A model generated the notes under the pieces. The model had not been told where the DNA came from. It was given only the letters and a program-made list of their open reading frames with translations, and did no database searches. From Clostridia bacterium (GTDB lineage Bacteria; Bacillota; Clostridia; Christensenellales; CAG-138): a DNA stretch of 8,829 bases. Location: assembly GCA_017435185.1 (NCBI GenBank), contig JAFSFN010000083.1:1-8829 (forward strand), read 5' to 3'. Below, piece by piece: positions 6,837-8,829 of the stretch. Within the stretch, counting starts at the first letter, position 1. Each line of letters starts with the position of its first letter. Made by a program: the position numbers and the translations under genes.

Positions 6837-6880
6837 AAAAAAAGAGGGGTACAGCAAAATGCTGTACCCCATGTATTTTT
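6837..6880. terminator. Bidirectional intrinsic terminator between the host operon and phage genes
   Basis: A perfect 11-bp stem pairs 6846-6856 with 6860-6870 around a 3-nt AAA loop. On the + strand it is followed, after a short ATGTA spacer, by six T (6875-6880). On the - strand it is followed almost at once by a seven-T run (complement of 6837-6843). It lies 24 nt after the SIS stop, and the stem begins about 10 nt past the holin stop codon, so it can end both convergent transcripts. The - strand terminator is the stronger one by U-tract placement. Confidence 0.9.
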
Positions 6881-7062
6881 TAGAACTGTGCTTTTGATGT
6901 AGGGTTGTTCAACACTCCGAAACCAACCAAAACAGCAATAATGAGATCCACAAATGTGTCCCAATTGGGAATCGAGAATCCGAACCAGTTTTTGGCTACA
7001 AAGAAAATCAGTGCTGCTACCGATGTCCAAAGCACCGGCGATTTGAATCTGTTTTGTTCCAT
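6880..7062 (-). CDS. Phage holin, two transmembrane helices
   Basis: This 60-residue membrane protein forms the lesion that lets endolysin reach the wall. Seen: a short charged N-terminus with N-R-F-K-S-P (4-9), a hydrophobic helix at about 10-23, an amphipathic connector with G-F-S-I-P-N-W, a second helix at 37-51, and the closing L-N-N-P-T-S. The F-G-V-L-N-N-P-T end is typical of small holins from clostridial prophages (phi LC3-like family). A strong AAGGAGG site (complement of 7070-7076) lies 7 nt before the start. It is the last gene of the leftward late operon, 17 nt after the XhlA-like gene, and is followed directly by a terminator. Confidence 0.85.
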   Translation of the reverse strand: MEQNRFKSPVLWTSVAALIFFVAKNWFGFSIPNWDTFVDLIIAVLVGFGVLNNPTSKAQF

Positions 7063-7079
7063 AAAAATTCCTCCTTAAA

Positions 7080-7292
7080 TTAAATGATTTTTCCTATAAG
7101 CAATCCTATAGCAGAGGCTGCTACTATTCCTATAAGTTCGCTTAAAAGCATATCCCACCTTCGTGCGGGAATGTTTTCAAGACTGCGTATGCGTGACTCG
7201 TGGTCGTCCAATCTGGCGAGTGCCGAGTCGAGCTTTGTATCTATCTCAGTGAGCTTTTGCAACAAGTCGGTAATCTTTTCTTCTGTGTCCAT
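7080..7292 (-). CDS. xhlA: XhlA-like phage membrane protein (hemolysin XhlA family)
   Basis: This 70-residue protein has a charged heptad-like region at about residues 3-40, including L-D-D-H-E-S-R-I-R-S-L-E-N, which predicts a coiled coil. A hydrophobic segment follows at 49-70 (SELIGIVAAS...), a single membrane anchor at the C-terminus. This layout, and the place between endolysin and holin, match XhlA of the Bacillus PBSX lysis cassette, where XhlA and the holin XhlB act together in host lysis. AAGGAG (complement of 7301-7306) lies 8 nt upstream and overlaps the endolysin stop, so translation is probably coupled. Assignment rests on architecture and context more than on residue identity. 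Confidence 0.8.
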   Translation of the reverse strand: MDTEEKITDLLQKLTEIDTKLDSALARLDDHESRIRSLENIPARRWDMLLSELIGIVAASAIGLLIGKII

Positions 7293-7304
7293 GGCGAAAA
7301 CTCC

Positions 7305-8027
7305 TTAGAGACCTAAAAGCAAACGCATATTGTCATCGTAAATGCCGTAATCAAGTTTTTTTGCTCTTTCCTGGAAAAGTTTAACTGCTGATTCGGTGTT
7401 TTTACCGTATATTCCGTCAGCACCTGTTTTTCCGACATCATAGCCGAGGGATATCAGTCTTTCCTGGAGCGATTTTACAGCTTCGCCGCGAGTGAGAGGG
7501 GAAGTGAGAGCAATATTCAAAACTTCACTTTCGTCATTGGCTTTTTGTAGGGCTGTAAAACGGCCGTATCTGTTCCAGTAATCTTTGCCTGAAGCATCTA
7601 TATCACGCTCAACTACTCCGTAATCACGACCGATGGATTCGATTACCTTACCGTCACCTATATATACACCTACATGATGTATTTTAGTGCCGTTATGCCT
7701 GAAAACAAAATCGCCTTTTTTAAGTTCGCTTTTTTCGAGCTTTTGGCTTTTTGCGTACAGACTTGCGGAAGACATATCGCTTGAAACTATCTTGTTTTTA
7801 ATAAGAAAGTAAACAATAAGTCCTGAACAGTCGTATGCGGCTATGGGCGATATTCCCTGTGCTTTGAGTTTGTTCCAAAGCATGAGAATACGCTTGACCT
7901 GTTTTTCGTTGTTGCTTTCTCTTTTTCGTATCCATGCTTCAGTGATGTCGGTTTCGCCCTGAGCACCCCAGACATATAAACTGCGCCCCACCTGAGAGCG
8001 CAGAAAGTCTATGAATTTATCTATCAT
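7305..8027 (-). CDS. Phage endolysin: NlpC/P60 peptidase with C-terminal peptidoglycan-binding domain
   Basis: This 240-residue protein cleaves the peptide part of cell wall. The NlpC/P60 domain covers about residues 1-160: Y-V-W-G-A-Q-G near 18-24, the catalytic cysteine C67 in A-Y-D-C-S-G-L-I, K-K-G-D-F-V-F-R (103-110), the catalytic histidine H118 in I-H-H-V-G-V-Y-I-G-D-G, and a G-R-D-Y-G-V-V strand (133-139) after it. The third catalytic residue is not assigned. A PG_binding_1 domain follows at about 180-225 (GEAVKSLQERL...DGIYGKNTESAV). There is no signal peptide, as expected for an endolysin released through a holin. AAGGAGA (complement of 8035-8041) precedes the start. The order endolysin, XhlA, holin is a standard lysis cassette. 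A host wall hydrolase is less likely, given the missing export signal and the context. Confidence 0.9.
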   Translation of the reverse strand: MIDKFIDFLRSQVGRSLYVWGAQGETDITEAWIRKRESNNEKQVKRILMLWNKLKAQGISPIAAYDCSGLIVYFLIKNKIVSSDMSSASLYAKSQKLEKSELKKGDFVFRHNGTKIHHVGVYIGDGKVIESIGRDYGVVERDIDASGKDYWNRYGRFTALQKANDESEVLNIALTSPLTRGEAVKSLQERLISLGYDVGKTGADGIYGKNTESAVKLFQERAKKLDYGIYDDNMRLLLGL

Positions 8028-8039
8028 AATTTGTTCTCC

Positions 8040-8276
8040 TTAATTAAAATTTAATTTATGATATTCCCATGTTTGAAAAATGGTATCTTCATCTTCCTGC
8101 CACACGCATACTGCGACATAGCCCACGGGAGCATCCGCTTCCGTATAGATAACGGGCTTGTAGCCTTCACTCATGAGCTGTGAAGCAAGGGGATTGAAGT
8201 GCTGCATATCATCAGCGGCAATGAGAGGATTGGTTGCAAAAACAAGTCCCTCATCTGTCAGCTTTGCATAGTTCAT
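8040..8276 (-). CDS. Hypothetical phage protein, 78 residues, between tail and lysis genes
   Basis: No function is recognised. The protein is acidic in its second half and has no membrane segment or signal peptide. Its layout (M-N-Y-A-K-L-T-D at the N-terminus, S-E-G-Y-K-P-V-I-Y at 36-44, and two tryptophans, W59 and W70, in V-W-Q-E-D-E-D and F-Q-T-W) recalls short proteins that follow tail or fibre genes in clostridial prophages; this is from memory, not a search. The start is fixed by an ATGA overlap with the stop of the upstream LamG gene, and AAGGAG (complement of 8288-8293) lies 11 nt before it. The stop is 12 nt before the endolysin start, so it is part of the same late transcript. A structural accessory or chaperone role for the tail appendage is possible but unproven. 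Confidence 0.75.
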   Translation of the reverse strand: MNYAKLTDEGLVFATNPLIAADDMQHFNPLASQLMSEGYKPVIYTEADAPVGYVAVCVWQEDEDTIFQTWEYHKLNFN

Positions 8277-8829
8277 AAAGCATATCTCTCCTTATCCATG
8301 TTGTAGTTTTGAAGTATTTCCATATCGTTCAGTGCCCTGTCGTAAATACGGCAGGCAAAGAATTTCATGTTATCTTTTGTGACTGCGTTTGCGCCGCGCG
8401 AGTAACCCAATGCGACTTGGAGTTTTTCGAGTACCGCAATGTTTGTTGCGCGTGTTTCAAAGAGTTTTCCGTCGCAGTAAAGCTGTACTTCATACGGCGG
8501 TTTGACTACAGCGGAAAATAAATGAGGCATATTATCCGAAGGAAAGTCGAATGTATGCTGTACGCCGCAGACATACAAATTTATACCCTCCGGCGCATAC
8601 GAAAAATTGTAGTTACTGCTGTATGAACCGCATATGGGGTAAAAGATACGTTCGGCCGCACTTTCGTTGACAACAAAATTTTGCATAAGATACTCGAAAG
8701 TATAGTCCGGACTTACGGGTATATGGAGCCATGTGCTGTTCTGGGAACCTGTATCATATGCTATGTTGCGGCTTACCCATTCCCAAGAGGCACTGCTCAG
8801 AAGCGATAAGTCGTTTTTTCGTGGGCTCA
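8273..8829 (-). CDS. Phage tail/appendage protein with LamG-like domain, C-terminal part (5' end outside window)
   Basis: The leftward frame is open from the window edge to a TGA at 8273-8275, giving 184 visible residues; an ATG at 8684-8686 is internal, since the frame continues upstream with sensible sequence (for example W-E-W-V-S-R-N-I-A-Y-D and W-L-H-I-P-V). The fold looks like a concanavalin A/LamG jelly roll: alternating strands such as Y-E-V-Q-L-Y-C-D-G-K-L-F-E-T, then the domain-closing pattern R-I-Y-D-R-A-L-N-D-M-E-I-L-Q-N-Y. Such domains in phage proteins often bind carbohydrate on the host surface. It lies directly before the small phage protein and the lysis cassette, where tail-fibre or appendage genes sit. 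The first part, which would attach to the tail, is not in view. Confidence 0.75.
   Translation of the reverse strand, partial: SPRKNDLSLLSSASWEWVSRNIAYDTGSQNSTWLHIPVSPDYTFEYLMQNFVVNESAAERIFYPICGSYSSNYNFSYAPEGINLYVCGVQHTFDFPSDNMPHLFSAVVKPPYEVQLYCDGKLFETRATNIAVLEKLQVALGYSRGANAVTKDNMKFFACRIYDRALNDMEILQNYNMDKERYAL

Noticed and set aside
7091..7136. Ten-base direct repeat TTCCTATAAG at 7091-7100 and 7127-7136, considered as an attachment core
   Set aside because: Both copies lie within the XhlA-like gene, where they encode repeated Leu-Ile-Gly in the membrane helix; a coding cause is simpler.

Overview
The window looks like a piece of a Clostridia-type (Bacillota) chromosome, possibly from a gut or rumen bacterium. 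The reasons are purine-rich AGGAGG-like ribosome binding sites, short intergenic gaps, an ABC sugar importer with no ATPase gene beside it, and prophage lysis proteins of the clostridial type. GC content looks moderate, but I did not compute it, and no ribosomal marker is present to place the organism further.

Region 1 (1-6822, + strand) is one long co-directional gene cluster. It holds the C-terminal part of an extracellular solute-binding protein, two MalF/MalG-type permeases, a BadF/BcrA-type (N-acetylglucosamine kinase-like) sugar kinase, a neutral-ceramidase-family amidohydrolase, an M20 metallopeptidase of the carboxypeptidase G2 type, and a SIS-domain phosphosugar-binding protein. From the kinase onward each gene overlaps the next (ATGA, 25 nt, ATGA), so the four intracellular enzymes are translationally coupled and probably form one pathway. 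A strong hairpin after the binding-protein gene probably sets its expression apart from the permeases.

The plausible reading is that the importer brings in an amide-bearing sugar. The kinase and SIS protein would handle the sugar part, while the M20 enzyme and the ceramidase-family enzyme cleave an amide or peptide bond. None of the four enzymes shows a signal peptide. The substrate is not determined by the sequence; muropeptide fragments, N-acylated amino sugars or sugar-amino-acid conjugates would all fit.

Region 2 (6823-6879) is a short convergent junction holding a perfect 11-bp hairpin flanked by A/T runs, which can terminate transcription from both sides.

Region 3 (6880-8829, - strand) is the 3' end of a phage late operon reading leftwards: a LamG-type tail or appendage protein (cut by the window edge), a 78-residue phage hypothetical protein, an NlpC/P60 endolysin with a C-terminal peptidoglycan-binding domain, an XhlA-like membrane protein and a two-helix holin. 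The prophage therefore abuts the host operon with under 60 bases between them. No integrase, attachment repeat, RNA gene, CRISPR array or insertion sequence was seen.
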